Below, in pieces: positions 26,764 through 35,757 of a DNA stretch of 46,712 nt. Position numbers and translations under genes: made by a program. The first letter of the stretch is position 1, and each line of letters starts with the position of its first letter. The stretch comes from an uncultured Actinomycetes bacterium (lineage in GTDB: Bacteria > Actinomycetota > Acidimicrobiia > Acidimicrobiales > RAAP-2): the NCBI GenBank assembly GCA_903870905.1, contig CAIQEU010000061.1, forward strand, positions 1-46,712. Direction: 5' to 3'. The notes below the pieces were generated by a model, which saw nothing but the letters and a program-made list of their open reading frames with translations, was not told the origin of the DNA and made no database searches.

Positions 26764-28266
26764 ATGTCGGACGCGTCCATGAACATCGACCCCATGCGTT
26801 GGCGCGCCCTGGCCTTCATCGCCACTGCCCAGCTCATGATCGTCCTCGACTCGTCGATCGTGAACATCGCCCTGCCCTCTGCGTCACGGGCACTCCACAT
26901 CTCGCCGAACTCGCAGCAGTGGGTGGTCACGGCCTACACCTTGGCCTTCGGTGGACTCCTCCTCCTCGGTGGCCGTGTGGCCGACTACGTCGGTCGCCGA
27001 AAGGTCTTCCTGATCGGCCTCCTCGGCTTCGCCTTCAGCTCTGCCCTCGGCGGTCTGGCCCAGAACGGCGCCATGTTGTTCTCCTCTCGTGCCCTCCAAG
27101 GTGCCTTCGCAGCCTTCATGGCCCCAGCCGCGCTCTCGATCATCTCCACCACCTTCACCGACGGCCACGAGCGGGCCAAGGCCTTCGGCGTCTACGGCGC
27201 CATCTCCGGAGGCGGTGCAGCGGTGGGTCTCCTCGCCGGAGGTCTCCTGACCGAGTTCGCGAACTGGCGCTGGTGTCTACTCGTCAACGTGCCGATTGCG
27301 CTGGTGACCTTCGCCGGTGCGGTGAAGTACGTCCACGAGTCGACCTCCAAGGACGGCACCTCCTACGACCTCCCAGGCGCCATCCTCATCACCGGCGGCC
27401 TCACCTCCCTCGTCTACGGCTTCACGCTGGCCGAGTTGCACGGGTGGAGCTCGCGGTCGACCATCGGTTTCATCGCCGGTGGCTGTGTGGCGATTGCTGC
27501 ATTCCTCGCCTACGAGCGCACCGCCGAGAACCCCCTGCTGCCGCTGCGCATCCTGCTCGAGCGCAACCGCGGTGGATCGTTCCTCTCTGCGTTCCTCATC
27601 GGTACTGGTATGACGGGCATGTTCTTGTTCTTGACGCTCTACTTCCAAGACGTCCTCGGCTACAGCGCCCTCAAGTCCGGCGGCGCCTTCCTGCCGTTCT
27701 CGATGTGCGTCATTGGCTTCGCGGGCTTGAGCTCGAAGCTGCTCCCGAAATTCGGTCCCCGGCCCCTCATGGGAACGGGACTCACCTCAGCGGCCATTGG
27801 ATTGGCGTTTCTGAGCACGGTCAACGAGCACAGCGCCTACCTCGTCCACATCCTGCCCTCCTGCGTGTTGATCGCCGGTGGCATGGGACTGTCCTTCGTG
27901 GCGCTGTCGTCGACTGCGCTCTTCGGGGTGCACCACCACGACGCCGGGGTGGCCAGTGCCACCCTCAACGCCTCCCAGCAGATCGGTGGAGCGCTCGGAC
28001 TCTCCCTCCTCTACACCCTGGCCCTCAACGCCTCGACCAGCTTCGCCAAGGGCCACGGCATCGCGGCCATCGCCCCTCGTCCGGGCGAGCGCCCCTCGCC
28101 GGCCTACCTCGACCTCGTCAGTCGCGCCACAGTGCACGGTTTCTCGGTGGGCTTCGTCTCTGGAGCCATTGCGTTGGCCCTCGCTGCGATCGTGGCGGTG
28201 ACGTTCGTGACCAAGGACGCCGGCAAGATTTCAGCAGCCGATGAACTCGTGATGGCGGGCTTCTAA
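26764..28266 (+). CDS. DHA2-family (14-TM) MFS drug/metabolite exporter
   Basis: A 500-residue EmrB/QacA-type proton antiporter. It has the motif LDSSIVNIALP in helix 1, GGRVADYVGRRK (motif A), an AYTLAF helix, and the antiporter motif C region GAISGGGAAVGLLAGG, with 14 predicted helices. The start has GAGGAG 4 bases upstream. A TAGGGT box at 26728-26733 is a possible -10. It is divergent from glpD. Substrate unknown. Confidence 0.9.
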   Translation: MSDASMNIDPMRWRALAFIATAQLMIVLDSSIVNIALPSASRALHISPNSQQWVVTAYTLAFGGLLLLGGRVADYVGRRKVFLIGLLGFAFSSALGGLAQNGAMLFSSRALQGAFAAFMAPAALSIISTTFTDGHERAKAFGVYGAISGGGAAVGLLAGGLLTEFANWRWCLLVNVPIALVTFAGAVKYVHESTSKDGTSYDLPGAILITGGLTSLVYGFTLAELHGWSSRSTIGFIAGGCVAIAAFLAYERTAENPLLPLRILLERNRGGSFLSAFLIGTGMTGMFLFLTLYFQDVLGYSALKSGGAFLPFSMCVIGFAGLSSKLLPKFGPRPLMGTGLTSAAIGLAFLSTVNEHSAYLVHILPSCVLIAGGMGLSFVALSSTALFGVHHHDAGVASATLNASQQIGGALGLSLLYTLALNASTSFAKGHGIAAIAPRPGERPSPAYLDLVSRATVHGFSVGFVSGAIALALAAIVAVTFVTKDAGKISAADELVMAGF

Positions 28267-28283
28267 TTTTCTGCTAGAAGTCC

Positions 28284-28313
28284 TTTACAACGCTGGGGGG
28301 CCTCTGGCAGAAT
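28284..28313 (+). promoter_or_regulatory. Promoter of whiB
   Basis: TTTACA (28284-28289) and CAGAAT (28308-28313) are separated by 18 bases, close to a vegetative -35/-10 pair. Transcription would begin near 28320, giving a ~77-base leader for whiB. Confidence 0.5.
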
Positions 28314-28396
28314 AGGGATCCCCCCAGATGAGGCCATGGAAATGGTGGTCGGGGGAGCGTTGGCAGACCGCTGCCCCTGACCCGAAAGAGCAGTCG

Positions 28397-28633
28397 ATGA
28401 ACACCAATTGGCGCAAGCTGTCGGCCTGTGAGGGCCTCGACCCGGACATCTTCTACCCAGCGTCTGAGGACGATGCCGCATCGGCACCGGCCAAGGCCGT
28501 CTGTGAGACCTGCCCCGTCAAGCAACCCTGCCTTGAGCACGCGCTCGAGAACCGTGAGCGTGAAGGCGTCTGGGGCGGAATGACTGAGCGGGAGCGCCGC
28601 CGGATGATCCGTCAGCGTCGCAAGACCGCTTGA
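28397..28633 (+). CDS. WhiB-family iron-sulfur transcriptional regulator
   Basis: A 78-residue actinobacteria-specific regulator. Four Cys (11, 36, 39, 45; C-x24-C-x2-C-x5-C) bind a [4Fe-4S] cluster, GVWGG (57-61) forms the turn that contacts the principal sigma factor, and a basic tail (RERRRMIRQRRK) binds DNA. ATG 28397 follows GAAAGAG; an upstream in-frame start would add 23 residues not seen in the family. The secreted-protein gene starts 2 bases after its stop. The number of the WhiB paralogue cannot be assigned from sequence alone. Confidence 0.94.
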   Translation: MNTNWRKLSACEGLDPDIFYPASEDDAASAPAKAVCETCPVKQPCLEHALENREREGVWGGMTERERRRMIRQRRKTA

Positions 28634-28635
28634 GG

Positions 28636-29325
28636 ATGCGAAAGAGCAGCGTCGGCGTCCTGGCTGCGCTCCTCGTCTTTTCGGGAGCGTTCTTCAGCGT
28701 TACGCCATCTCGTGGTGGCGCAGCGACCCCCTCGGTCAACGTCCTCTGCCTTGGCCAGTCCGCCCATGGGGTGACGTCTGGGTGGCTGAACTCCGATGCA
28801 CCAAGCGTCGGGTATGGCGGCCAAGACGTGCTCTACGACGCCGGGGTGTCGGCCCCTGGAGCCCCGGGCGATGCCACCCGAGCAAAGCGCTACGCCGCAT
28901 GGTTCGGACATGGTTTTGGCCAAGCCTTCGTTGAGCGCATCCATAAGGGTTCGCGTCAAGGTTGCCCCTACAACATTGAAACGACGCTGTTCACCCCAGC
29001 TGGAGCGCTGGCCCACGTGCGAACCGCACAACTCGGGGGGCCGCTTGCGATTTCCAACCTGCTCTTCGTCGACAAAACGGTTGCTGCCCCCCGTGGGTTC
29101 GTGGCCTTCGCGGTTGGAACGAGGAACGGGTTCGTGGCCATCGCCGGAGTCACGGCAACGGGCCTGTTGGTCTCGGCCGATGTCGCCAGTGCTGGTGGGG
29201 CAGCAGCCTTGAGCGGTTGGCCCACGACGACGTTCAACCCGAATCCCATTCCGATCAAGTCCGCTCCGCTCAGCACCCAGCAACTGACGCAACTCGCGCA
29301 GAAGGTGTTGACGCTCCTTCGCTAG
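28636..29325 (+). CDS. Unknown secreted protein
   Basis: A 229-residue protein with a strong Sec signal peptide (MRKSSVGVLAALLVFSG core, cleavage near residue 30). The mature part has two Cys, many small residues and a Pro/Asn-rich linker near the C-terminus, followed by a short helix (LTQLAQKVLTLL). No known domain is recognised. ATG 28636 lies 2 bases after the whiB stop and GAGG precedes it, so the two are co-translated. Export after WhiB suggests a cell-envelope role. Confidence 0.7.
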   Translation: MRKSSVGVLAALLVFSGAFFSVTPSRGGAATPSVNVLCLGQSAHGVTSGWLNSDAPSVGYGGQDVLYDAGVSAPGAPGDATRAKRYAAWFGHGFGQAFVERIHKGSRQGCPYNIETTLFTPAGALAHVRTAQLGGPLAISNLLFVDKTVAAPRGFVAFAVGTRNGFVAIAGVTATGLLVSADVASAGGAAALSGWPTTTFNPNPIPIKSAPLSTQQLTQLAQKVLTLLR

Positions 29326-29333
29326 GAAGCGAA

Positions 29334-29357
29334 ATGCCCCGACTAGCGTTGGGGCAT
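29334..29357. repeat. Inverted repeat spanning the acyl-CoA dehydrogenase start codon
   Basis: ATGCCCC (29334-29340) and GGGGCAT (29351-29357) are perfect inverse complements around a 10-base centre that contains the TAGCGT box (29344-29349). It could terminate the upstream transcript or act as an operator on this promoter. Confidence 0.5.
29344..29349 (+). promoter_or_regulatory. Candidate -10 box (TAGCGT) of the acyl-CoA dehydrogenase gene
   Basis: TAGCGT ends 6 bases before ATG 29356 and lies in the centre of the inverted repeat 29334-29357, so a dimeric repressor on the repeat would block this promoter. Confidence 0.4.
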
Positions 29358-30531
29358 GAACTTCGAACTCTCTGATGAGCTGACCCAACTGCGCGACTCG
29401 GTCCGCAAGTTGGCCCAAGACAAGGTCAAGCCCCGAGCACGGGAAATCGACAAGACCGGTGAGTACCCCCAAGACCTCTTCGAGGCCTTCCGTGACGCTG
29501 GGCTCTTGGCACTGTGCATCCCCGAGGAGTTCGGTGGAGCGGGTGCGGGCATCTTGGGCCTCACCATTGCCATTGAAGAGGTGGCCAAATACTCGAACAC
29601 CGCAGCGCTCATGCTGCTGCTCACCCGACTGCCCACGGGGCCCATCATGATCTCCGGCACCGAGTATCAGAAGGGTCGCTACCTCCCCGGTATCGCCGAG
29701 GGCACCGAGCGTTGTGCGTTCGGTCTCTCTGAGCCCGGAGCGGGTTCTGATGTCGCTGGCATGCAGACCCGGGCCACCCCGGACCCCGACCGCCCCGGTG
29801 GCTGGATCCTGAACGGCGGCAAGTGCTGGATGTCCGGGGTTGCCCAAGCCGACTGGTACATCGTCTTCGCCAAGACCGGTGAGCCCTCGAGCCGTGCGCA
29901 TGATTCGATCACCGGGTTCATCGTCGAGCGAGCTTGGGACGGCGTCTCAGTGCCTCGCACGGACAAGAAGATGGGTGTCCGAGGGGTGGACACCGGTGAG
30001 CTGCACCTGGACAACGTTCGGGTCCCAGCTGAGAACGTGCTCGGCGAAGTCGGAGGATTCCGCCTCGTGATGGAAGGCCTCAACGCCATGCGCCCGGTCG
30101 TGGCTGCTCGTGGACTTGGACTCGCCGAGGGGGCCCTCATGTACGCCACCGAGTACGTGAAGAACCGTCCGGCCTTCGGTCGCACCATTGCCGACTTCCA
30201 GGGCATTCAGTGGGAGATCGCCAAGTGCGCGACCGAGATTGAAGCCGCTCGTCTCCTCACCTACCGTGCTGCGGTCTTGGCCGATGAGGGCAAGTTCACC
30301 AAGCAGTACGTGCCACAGCTGTCGATGTCGAAGTACTACGCCACCGAGATGGCGGTGAAGGCTTCCGGTCTCGCCGTGCAGCTCCTCGGTGCCGCTGGCT
30401 ACATGGAGGAGCACCCAACCGAGCTCTGGTATCGAGATGCTCGCCAGCTCACCATCGTCGAAGGCACAAGCCAGGTCCAACTCGGCCTCATTGGCAAGGG
30501 CGTGCTGTCGGGAGACCTGTGGTGGGACTGA
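29356..30531 (+). CDS. Acyl-CoA dehydrogenase
   Basis: A 391-residue FAD enzyme that introduces the alpha,beta double bond into acyl-CoA. Motifs are FGLSEPGAGSDVAG (signature 1), KCWMSGVAQADWY, the FAD-binding NRPAFGRTIADFQ and the C-terminal IVEGTSQVQ, whose Glu is the catalytic base at the short/medium-chain position. Length is normal. trpD starts inside its last 13 bases. Other CoA-ester genes (CaiB-type transferase, enoyl-CoA hydratase) lie within 9 kb but are separate units. Confidence 0.93.
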   Translation: MNFELSDELTQLRDSVRKLAQDKVKPRAREIDKTGEYPQDLFEAFRDAGLLALCIPEEFGGAGAGILGLTIAIEEVAKYSNTAALMLLLTRLPTGPIMISGTEYQKGRYLPGIAEGTERCAFGLSEPGAGSDVAGMQTRATPDPDRPGGWILNGGKCWMSGVAQADWYIVFAKTGEPSSRAHDSITGFIVERAWDGVSVPRTDKKMGVRGVDTGELHLDNVRVPAENVLGEVGGFRLVMEGLNAMRPVVAARGLGLAEGALMYATEYVKNRPAFGRTIADFQGIQWEIAKCATEIEAARLLTYRAAVLADEGKFTKQYVPQLSMSKYYATEMAVKASGLAVQLLGAAGYMEEHPTELWYRDARQLTIVEGTSQVQLGLIGKGVLSGDLWWD

Positions 30532-31574
30532 GCGACCTCGGTGGGTGGGGTGGCGTCCTCTCTCGACTCTCGAGCAGAGGTGACCTGAGTGGCGCTGAAG
30601 CCACGGCGGTCTTGGACGAAGTCCTGACTGGCTCTGCCACCGATGCCCAGATTGCCGGCCTGCTCATGGCCCTCAAGATGAAGGGGGAGACCCCAGAAGA
30701 GGTCGAGGGTTTCGTGGCCTCGCTGCTCAGTCACTCGAGCATCGTGCGCGCTCCCGAGGGTACCGTCGACATCGTGGGCACCGGCGGTGACCGCAGCGGC
30801 ACCGTCAACGTCTCGACGATGGCCTCCTTCGTGGTCGCCGGCGCAGGCGTCCCCGTCGTCAAGCACGGCAATCGGGCCCAATCCTCCAAGGTCGGCGCTG
30901 CTGATGTCCTCGAAGGTCTCGGCGTCGTCATCGAACTCGATGCGGCAGGCGTTGAGGCCTGCTTGGCGGAAGCGGGTATCGGGTTCTGCTTCGCCCAGCG
31001 GTTCCACCCCGCCATGCGCTTTGTTGGACCAGTGCGCCGAGAACTGTTGACCCCAACGATCTTCAACGTGCTCGGGCCCTTGGCCAATCCGGCTCGACCC
31101 ACCCGGCAGCTGGTCGGCGTGGCCGATCCGTCCCGGGCGCGTCTCGTGGCAGAAGTGCTCGCTCGCCAAGGCAGCGAACGGGCCACCGTTGTCTACGCCG
31201 ATGACGGCCTCGATGAGATCACCCTCACCGGTTCGAGCACCCTCGTGGAATTAGAGCGTGATGGGGGAGCGTGGACGCTCACCGAGCGACGCTTGGATCC
31301 GAGAGACCACGGCCTCTCCCTCGTGGCCCCCGACGCCCTCGTCGGTGGGGAACTCGACGTGAACGTGGCGGCTGTCCACCAGGTACTCAGTGCAACACCT
31401 GGGCCCTACTTGGACGTGGTGCTCCTGAACGCCGCAGTTGCCCTCATTGACGCTGGGGTTGCTGGGAGCGTCGACGCTGGTCTCGAGCTCGCTCGCACCT
31501 CGGTTGAGTCTGGTGCAGCGGCGACCGTGCTCGAGCGCCTGGTGGCCACGAGCAAGGCCGTGGCAACGGCCTAG
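30519..31574 (+). CDS. trpD: Anthranilate phosphoribosyltransferase
   Basis: A 351-residue enzyme that joins PRPP to anthranilate in tryptophan synthesis. It has the PRPP-binding VGTGGDRSGTVNVST, KHGNRAQSSKVGAADVLE, and the NVLGPLANPA segment of TrpD. Start GTG 30519 overlaps the acyl-CoA dehydrogenase gene by 13 bases; GTG 30522 is equally possible. No other trp gene is in the window, so it is separated from its pathway as in many actinobacteria. Its TAG stop is directly followed by the convergent stop of the carbonic anhydrase. Confidence 0.94.
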   Translation: MVGLSDLGGWGGVLSRLSSRGDLSGAEATAVLDEVLTGSATDAQIAGLLMALKMKGETPEEVEGFVASLLSHSSIVRAPEGTVDIVGTGGDRSGTVNVSTMASFVVAGAGVPVVKHGNRAQSSKVGAADVLEGLGVVIELDAAGVEACLAEAGIGFCFAQRFHPAMRFVGPVRRELLTPTIFNVLGPLANPARPTRQLVGVADPSRARLVAEVLARQGSERATVVYADDGLDEITLTGSSTLVELERDGGAWTLTERRLDPRDHGLSLVAPDALVGGELDVNVAAVHQVLSATPGPYLDVVLLNAAVALIDAGVAGSVDAGLELARTSVESGAAATVLERLVATSKAVATA

Positions 31575-32066
31575 TTAGCGGACTTGGGTCAACTGACCGG
31601 TGTGGACGTCCAAGAGGAACCCACCGAGGTCGGTGATGTCCCCGAGGAGTTCGCACTTGCGGATGACGTCTAAGTCGCCGTCCAAGGTTGCCAGTTGATC
31701 AGTCGTCGGCAAGAAGCGCCATCCAGCAGCATCTCTCCCACGAATGGTCTCAATACGCTCTCGAAGCGCGTCCTCGGTGGTGCCAGCCATGGCGCATTCG
31801 GTGTGCTGGACCACGCAGATCCGACGGACGCCTAAGAGGTTGGTGGCGAGCACCAAGGAGCGAAGCGCATCGTCGGTAACCCGAGCACCGGCGTTGCGGA
31901 TGATCTTGGCGTCACCGGGGGCGAGACCCATGATGGCGAGGGGATCAATGCGGGAGTCAATGCAGGTGAGAACCGCGAGTCCCTTGGCAGCAGTTCCCGC
32001 CATCTTGGAATCGACGAAGGTGGCGCGATAGGCGGCATTTGCGTCGAGTACGTCGTTGAATCCCAT
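31575..32066 (-). CDS. Beta-class carbonic anhydrase
   Basis: A 163-residue enzyme interconverting CO2 and bicarbonate. Zinc ligands are Cys35, His88 and Cys91, with the CIDSR Asp-Arg dyad (Asp37, Arg39). Length and the missing N-terminal helix arm match the small actinobacterial beta-CA type (Rv1284-like). The ATG has GAGGCGG upstream, and a TATCCT box on the minus strand (32089-32094) inside the galactokinase 3' end may be its promoter. Confidence 0.93.
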   Translation of the reverse strand: MGFNDVLDANAAYRATFVDSKMAGTAAKGLAVLTCIDSRIDPLAIMGLAPGDAKIIRNAGARVTDDALRSLVLATNLLGVRRICVVQHTECAMAGTTEDALRERIETIRGRDAAGWRFLPTTDQLATLDGDLDVIRKCELLGDITDLGGFLLDVHTGQLTQVR

Positions 32067-32075
32067 GCCGCCTCC

Positions 32076-33119
32076 TCAGGTTGCCGCAAGGATAGTGACT
32101 GCACCGCTGCGGTCGGTCACCGTTGCTCCAGCACTCGGAGCGACGAACCACCCACGACCTCCGAGGCCCTCTCGATCAACAACCACAGGATTACAGAGGG
32201 CAACGACGCAACCACCGAAGCCTCCACCGGTCATTCGGGCGCCGTAGATGCCGGGGGTGGCGTTGAGATCGTGGACAAGGGCGTCGATCCCGGGGGTGGA
32301 GACGAGGAAGTCCTTCGAGAGGCTCTGGTGGCTCTCGGTCATGAGCCGTCCAAAGGTAACGGCATCGTCTGTGCGAGCAGCGGCGATAGAGCTCGTCACC
32401 CGGGCATTCTCAGTCACAACGTGGCGGGCGAAGGGGGCAAGGTCAGCGGGAAGCTCCGAGCAGTTCTCGAGTCTTGCTGTGGCGAGCGGCCCAATGATGG
32501 CTGCAGCAGCGGCGCAGGAGGCTCGACGGTCGCCATAGGCGGAGGTGGCGAGCGATCGCCGTTCACCGGAGTCCACGATGAGGAACTGCCATGTTGGAGG
32601 GATTTCGACTGGGGTCACCGTGCGAGCGGTGAAGTTGATGGCAGTGGCGAAGCCCGCTCGGGCACTGAGCACGGCCACTTGGTCAAGGAGGCCCACGTTC
32701 GCCCCAGCAGCTGCTTCGGCAGCTTGGGCCAGTTCTGCCAACTCCCAGGCGTCCCCGGTTGCCCCGAGGGCCAAGGCGACGGCGACGGCGTAGGAAGCGG
32801 AGGAGGACAGGCCAGCGCCGAGGGGGACGGTGGTGGTGACGCTCATCGATCCACCAGGGCAGTTGAGTTGCTGGGCGAGGTACTGGGCGAGACGGGCCCA
32901 CGAAGGGAGATCTGGGACGTCAGTACCCAATTCGACCTCAACGGGGCGCTCCATGGCATCAGAGGTGATGGAGAGCACGCCGGTTGGGTGTTCGGTGAAG
33001 GTGGCGGTGGTCGCCATTGGAATCGCCATGGGGAGCGCCAAGCCACCGGTGTAGTCGGTGTGGTCCCCGATGAGATTGACTCGCCCCGGAACTCGGGCGA
33101 TGCGGTGCACCTCAGGCAC
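32076..33119 (-). CDS. Galactokinase-like GHMP kinase
   Basis: A ~347-residue GHMP kinase. RVPGRVNLIGDHTDYTGG is the galactokinase signature (Asp in place of the usual Glu in GEHTDY), PLGAGLSSSASYAVA is the ATP loop, a DQVAVLSAR segment holds the catalytic-base region, and GARMTGGGFGGCVVAL is motif 3. It would phosphorylate galactose at C1. GTG 33119 overlaps the GH1 gene stop by 8 bases; GTG 33110 is an alternative. The frame is open further upstream, but only antiphase to GH1. galT and galE are not present in the window. Confidence 0.86.
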   Translation of the reverse strand: MPEVHRIARVPGRVNLIGDHTDYTGGLALPMAIPMATTATFTEHPTGVLSITSDAMERPVEVELGTDVPDLPSWARLAQYLAQQLNCPGGSMSVTTTVPLGAGLSSSASYAVAVALALGATGDAWELAELAQAAEAAAGANVGLLDQVAVLSARAGFATAINFTARTVTPVEIPPTWQFLIVDSGERRSLATSAYGDRRASCAAAAAIIGPLATARLENCSELPADLAPFARHVVTENARVTSSIAAARTDDAVTFGRLMTESHQSLSKDFLVSTPGIDALVHDLNATPGIYGARMTGGGFGGCVVALCNPVVVDREGLGGRGWFVAPSAGATVTDRSGAVTILAAT

Positions 33120-34536
33120 CGCTGGAGTGCTCCCGTGATGCTCGGAGTTCGTGGATGAGGGAACGGTAGGCGGCTGCGGAGTCGATGCCCATGGCGTCGA
33201 GGTCGGTGATGCGGTTCCCTCGAGGACGGTCGCAGCCGTAGATGCCGAACCTGGGCTCATAGGAGCCCCACTCGTAGTTGTCGACCAAGGTCCAGTGGAA
33301 GTAGGACTGCACGTCGACCCCACGAGCAATGGCATCACCAATGGCGTGGAGGTTGGCTTCTAGGTACTTCGGTCGAGTCCAGCCATCGGCACGGGGGTAG
33401 CTCCGAGCGTGGACCACTCGGTTGCACAGGCCGTTCTCCACCACCCAGAGGGGGAGGCCGAGGTCTCGAGCTTCGATGCAGTAGGTGGTGAACATCTCCG
33501 GATCGGGACGGTCATCCCAGAGGAAACGGGCCGGGAGGACGTTGCGGCCACCGGTGGTGCGGGTCCCGGGGATCACAATGTGCTCAGCGGCGACGGGCGC
33601 GTAGTAGTCGAGTTGGGCGACGTCCAAGGTGCAGTCGTGACGACTCTGGTAGATCGCCCGGCGGGCCCGGGGGAGGGCACTTGCGAGATCGACGTTGTCG
33701 CTGGCGATCTTGCGGAGGGCTTCTTCGACGACGGGGTAGATCTTCCCCGGCCCGTTGGGCACGAGGTCGTTGTGGCGACGCCGGCGCATGGCCAACCAGG
33801 TGCCGAGTCCATCTTCGGGGATCCCTTCTCGGCGAGCGACCAGGAGGTCGAGGGGCATCCGGTCGAGCTCGTAGATGGAGAGGGAGTAGTTGTTGGTGGC
33901 GACGACTGCCTCGGGCTGGATCTCGTGGATGGCGTCGTAGGCGAGGACGTGGGCGGTGAGGAGGTGGTCGATGGAGGCCATGGCTGAAGCGAACTTGCCC
34001 CTCCAGCCTGGAGGGAAGATACCGGTGAAGAAGGAGTTCACCGAGTAGATGTTGAGTTCGTTGGTGGTGATCCAGGTGGAGCACAGGTCGCCGAAGGTGG
34101 AGACGGCGAATTTCGCCCACTCGAGGTAGGTCTCGGGGGACTCCGGCAGCGTCCAGAACTCGACGGGCAACCAGCCCGGGTGGGTGAAGTGGTGCAAGGT
34201 CACGAGCGGGGTCATGCCCCGGTCGATAATGGCTTGGAGGATCGTCCGGTAGTGCTCAACGACGGAGTGGTCGACCTCGCCTCGAGCGGGGAAGACTCGG
34301 GCCCACTCAATGGAGAGGCGGAACGAGTCGAGGTCAATGGCCTTGGCCCGGTCGAGGTGGGCCTCGAAGTCGGTCCAGAACGACACCGCATCACCAGAGG
34401 GCTCGACTCGTCCTTCGTGCTCCCAGGGCGCCCAGTTGTTGGTTGGTTCTCCGGGGCCGTTGTAGCCACCTTCAATTTGGAAGCCGGCGGTCGCTACGCC
34501 GAAGGTGAAGGTGGAAGGGAGGATGGGCGTCGTCAC
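33112..34536 (-). CDS. GH1 family beta-glycosidase
   Basis: A 474-residue family-1 glycoside hydrolase acting on beta-glucosides and/or beta-galactosides. FGVATAGFQIEGG is the N-terminal family signature, FRLSIEWARVFP the second, TTNELN the acid/base Glu site, and WVVENG the nucleophile Glu site (usually ITENG). There is no signal peptide, so it works in the cytoplasm. GTG start with ATGGAG upstream. Coupling with a galactokinase suggests that its main in vivo substrate is a beta-galactoside taken up by an unlinked transporter. Confidence 0.92.
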   Translation of the reverse strand: MTTPILPSTFTFGVATAGFQIEGGYNGPGEPTNNWAPWEHEGRVEPSGDAVSFWTDFEAHLDRAKAIDLDSFRLSIEWARVFPARGEVDHSVVEHYRTILQAIIDRGMTPLVTLHHFTHPGWLPVEFWTLPESPETYLEWAKFAVSTFGDLCSTWITTNELNIYSVNSFFTGIFPPGWRGKFASAMASIDHLLTAHVLAYDAIHEIQPEAVVATNNYSLSIYELDRMPLDLLVARREGIPEDGLGTWLAMRRRRHNDLVPNGPGKIYPVVEEALRKIASDNVDLASALPRARRAIYQSRHDCTLDVAQLDYYAPVAAEHIVIPGTRTTGGRNVLPARFLWDDRPDPEMFTTYCIEARDLGLPLWVVENGLCNRVVHARSYPRADGWTRPKYLEANLHAIGDAIARGVDVQSYFHWTLVDNYEWGSYEPRFGIYGCDRPRGNRITDLDAMGIDSAAAYRSLIHELRASREHSSGA

Positions 34537-34617
34537 GGCTCCATTTCACCATGACCGAGGAGCGAACATGGGCCCTCGGGTGAGAAGTGGCATCATGGCG
34601 AGGTCGAAGGAGGAGTT

Positions 34618-35757
34618 ATGCCCGGTCCACTCAGTGGCATCAAGATCGTTGAACTCGCAGGGATTGGCCCGAGCCCCTATGCCTGCATGCTCTTGGCTGA
34701 TGCCGGAGCGGACATCATCCGCCTAGAGCGTGCTGCTGGCGGAGCCAAGCCCGATGACCCGTGGTACGACGTGAGCGCTCGGAGCCGTCCGTCGGTTGGC
34801 GTGGATCTCAAGCACCCTGAAGGGAAGGCCCTCGCCCTTGAGCTCATCGCATCTGCTGACGCGGTCATTGAGGGCTATCGCCCTGGCGTTGCTGAGCGCC
34901 TCGGACTCGGACCGGAGGACTGCTGGGCCGTCAACCCCCGCATCGTCTACGGCCGTATGACGGGTTGGGGGCAAGAGGGCCCCCTGTCGCAGCGTGCTGG
35001 CCACGACATCAACTACATCTCGATCGCTGGAGCACTCTGGCCGATTGGTCGAGCAGGTGAGAAGCCGGTTCCGCCACTCAACCTCGTCGGTGACTTCGGT
35101 GGTGGCGGCATGATGCTGGCCTTCGGCATCTGCGCAGCACTCCTCGAAGCGAAGAATTCAGGCAAGGGTCAGGTTGTCGACGCGGCCATGGTCGATGGGG
35201 CTTCGTCGCTCATGACCTTCATCTACGGCTTTCGTTCAGCGGGGATGTGGCAAGACGAGCGTGGTACCAACATGCTCGACACCGGCGCCCACTTCTACGA
35301 GGTCTACGAGACCAAGGACGGGGGCTACATGGCGGTTGGTGCTATTGAGCGCCAGTTCTATGCCGAGCTCCTGAAGGGACTCGAGCTCAACCCAGATGAC
35401 CTACCGCCCCAGCAAGACCGCTCGCAGTGGCCAGCGATGAAGGAGCGGTTCGCCGAGATCTTCAAGACGAAGACTCGTGATGAGTGGACGTTGATCTTTG
35501 AGGACACGGACGCGTGTACGACGCCGGTGCTTTCGCCAGCGGAGGCGCATGAGTATGCCCACAACAATGAGCGGGGGGCGTTCCAGACGATCGGCGGGGC
35601 TCTTCAGCCGAGTCCGGCGCCACGTTTCAGCAGAACTCCAGGGGAGATCACGAGCCAAGGTGCTCCTCCAGGAGCTCACACTAATGCCGGACTTTCTAAG
35701 TGGGGAGTTTCAACCGATCGACTAACAGAACTCCATCTCATTCGTGCGATCGTGTGA
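34618..35757 (+). CDS. CaiB/BaiF CoA-transferase family protein, alpha-methylacyl-CoA racemase-like
   Basis: A 379-residue family III CoA-transferase-fold protein. Residues matching alpha-methylacyl-CoA racemase are visible: His in RAGHDINY, Asp in NLVGDFGGGG and Glu in VGAIERQFY. N-terminal LSGIKIVELAGIGPSP and YGRMTGWGQ complete the signature. It would epimerise 2-methyl-branched acyl-CoA, a step needed before beta-oxidation of sterol side chains and branched chains. GGAGGAG is well placed. It is followed by a 1-kb gene-poor, lower-GC stretch. Confidence 0.9.
   Translation: MPGPLSGIKIVELAGIGPSPYACMLLADAGADIIRLERAAGGAKPDDPWYDVSARSRPSVGVDLKHPEGKALALELIASADAVIEGYRPGVAERLGLGPEDCWAVNPRIVYGRMTGWGQEGPLSQRAGHDINYISIAGALWPIGRAGEKPVPPLNLVGDFGGGGMMLAFGICAALLEAKNSGKGQVVDAAMVDGASSLMTFIYGFRSAGMWQDERGTNMLDTGAHFYEVYETKDGGYMAVGAIERQFYAELLKGLELNPDDLPPQQDRSQWPAMKERFAEIFKTKTRDEWTLIFEDTDACTTPVLSPAEAHEYAHNNERGAFQTIGGALQPSPAPRFSRTPGEITSQGAPPGAHTNAGLSKWGVSTDRLTELHLIRAIV

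Noticed and set aside
25428-28244. A 938-codon plus-strand open frame across the glpD and exporter region
   Set aside because: It is antisense to glpD and then out of frame within the exporter gene; composition is Arg/Pro/His-rich and no family motif is present. Both underlying genes are clear.
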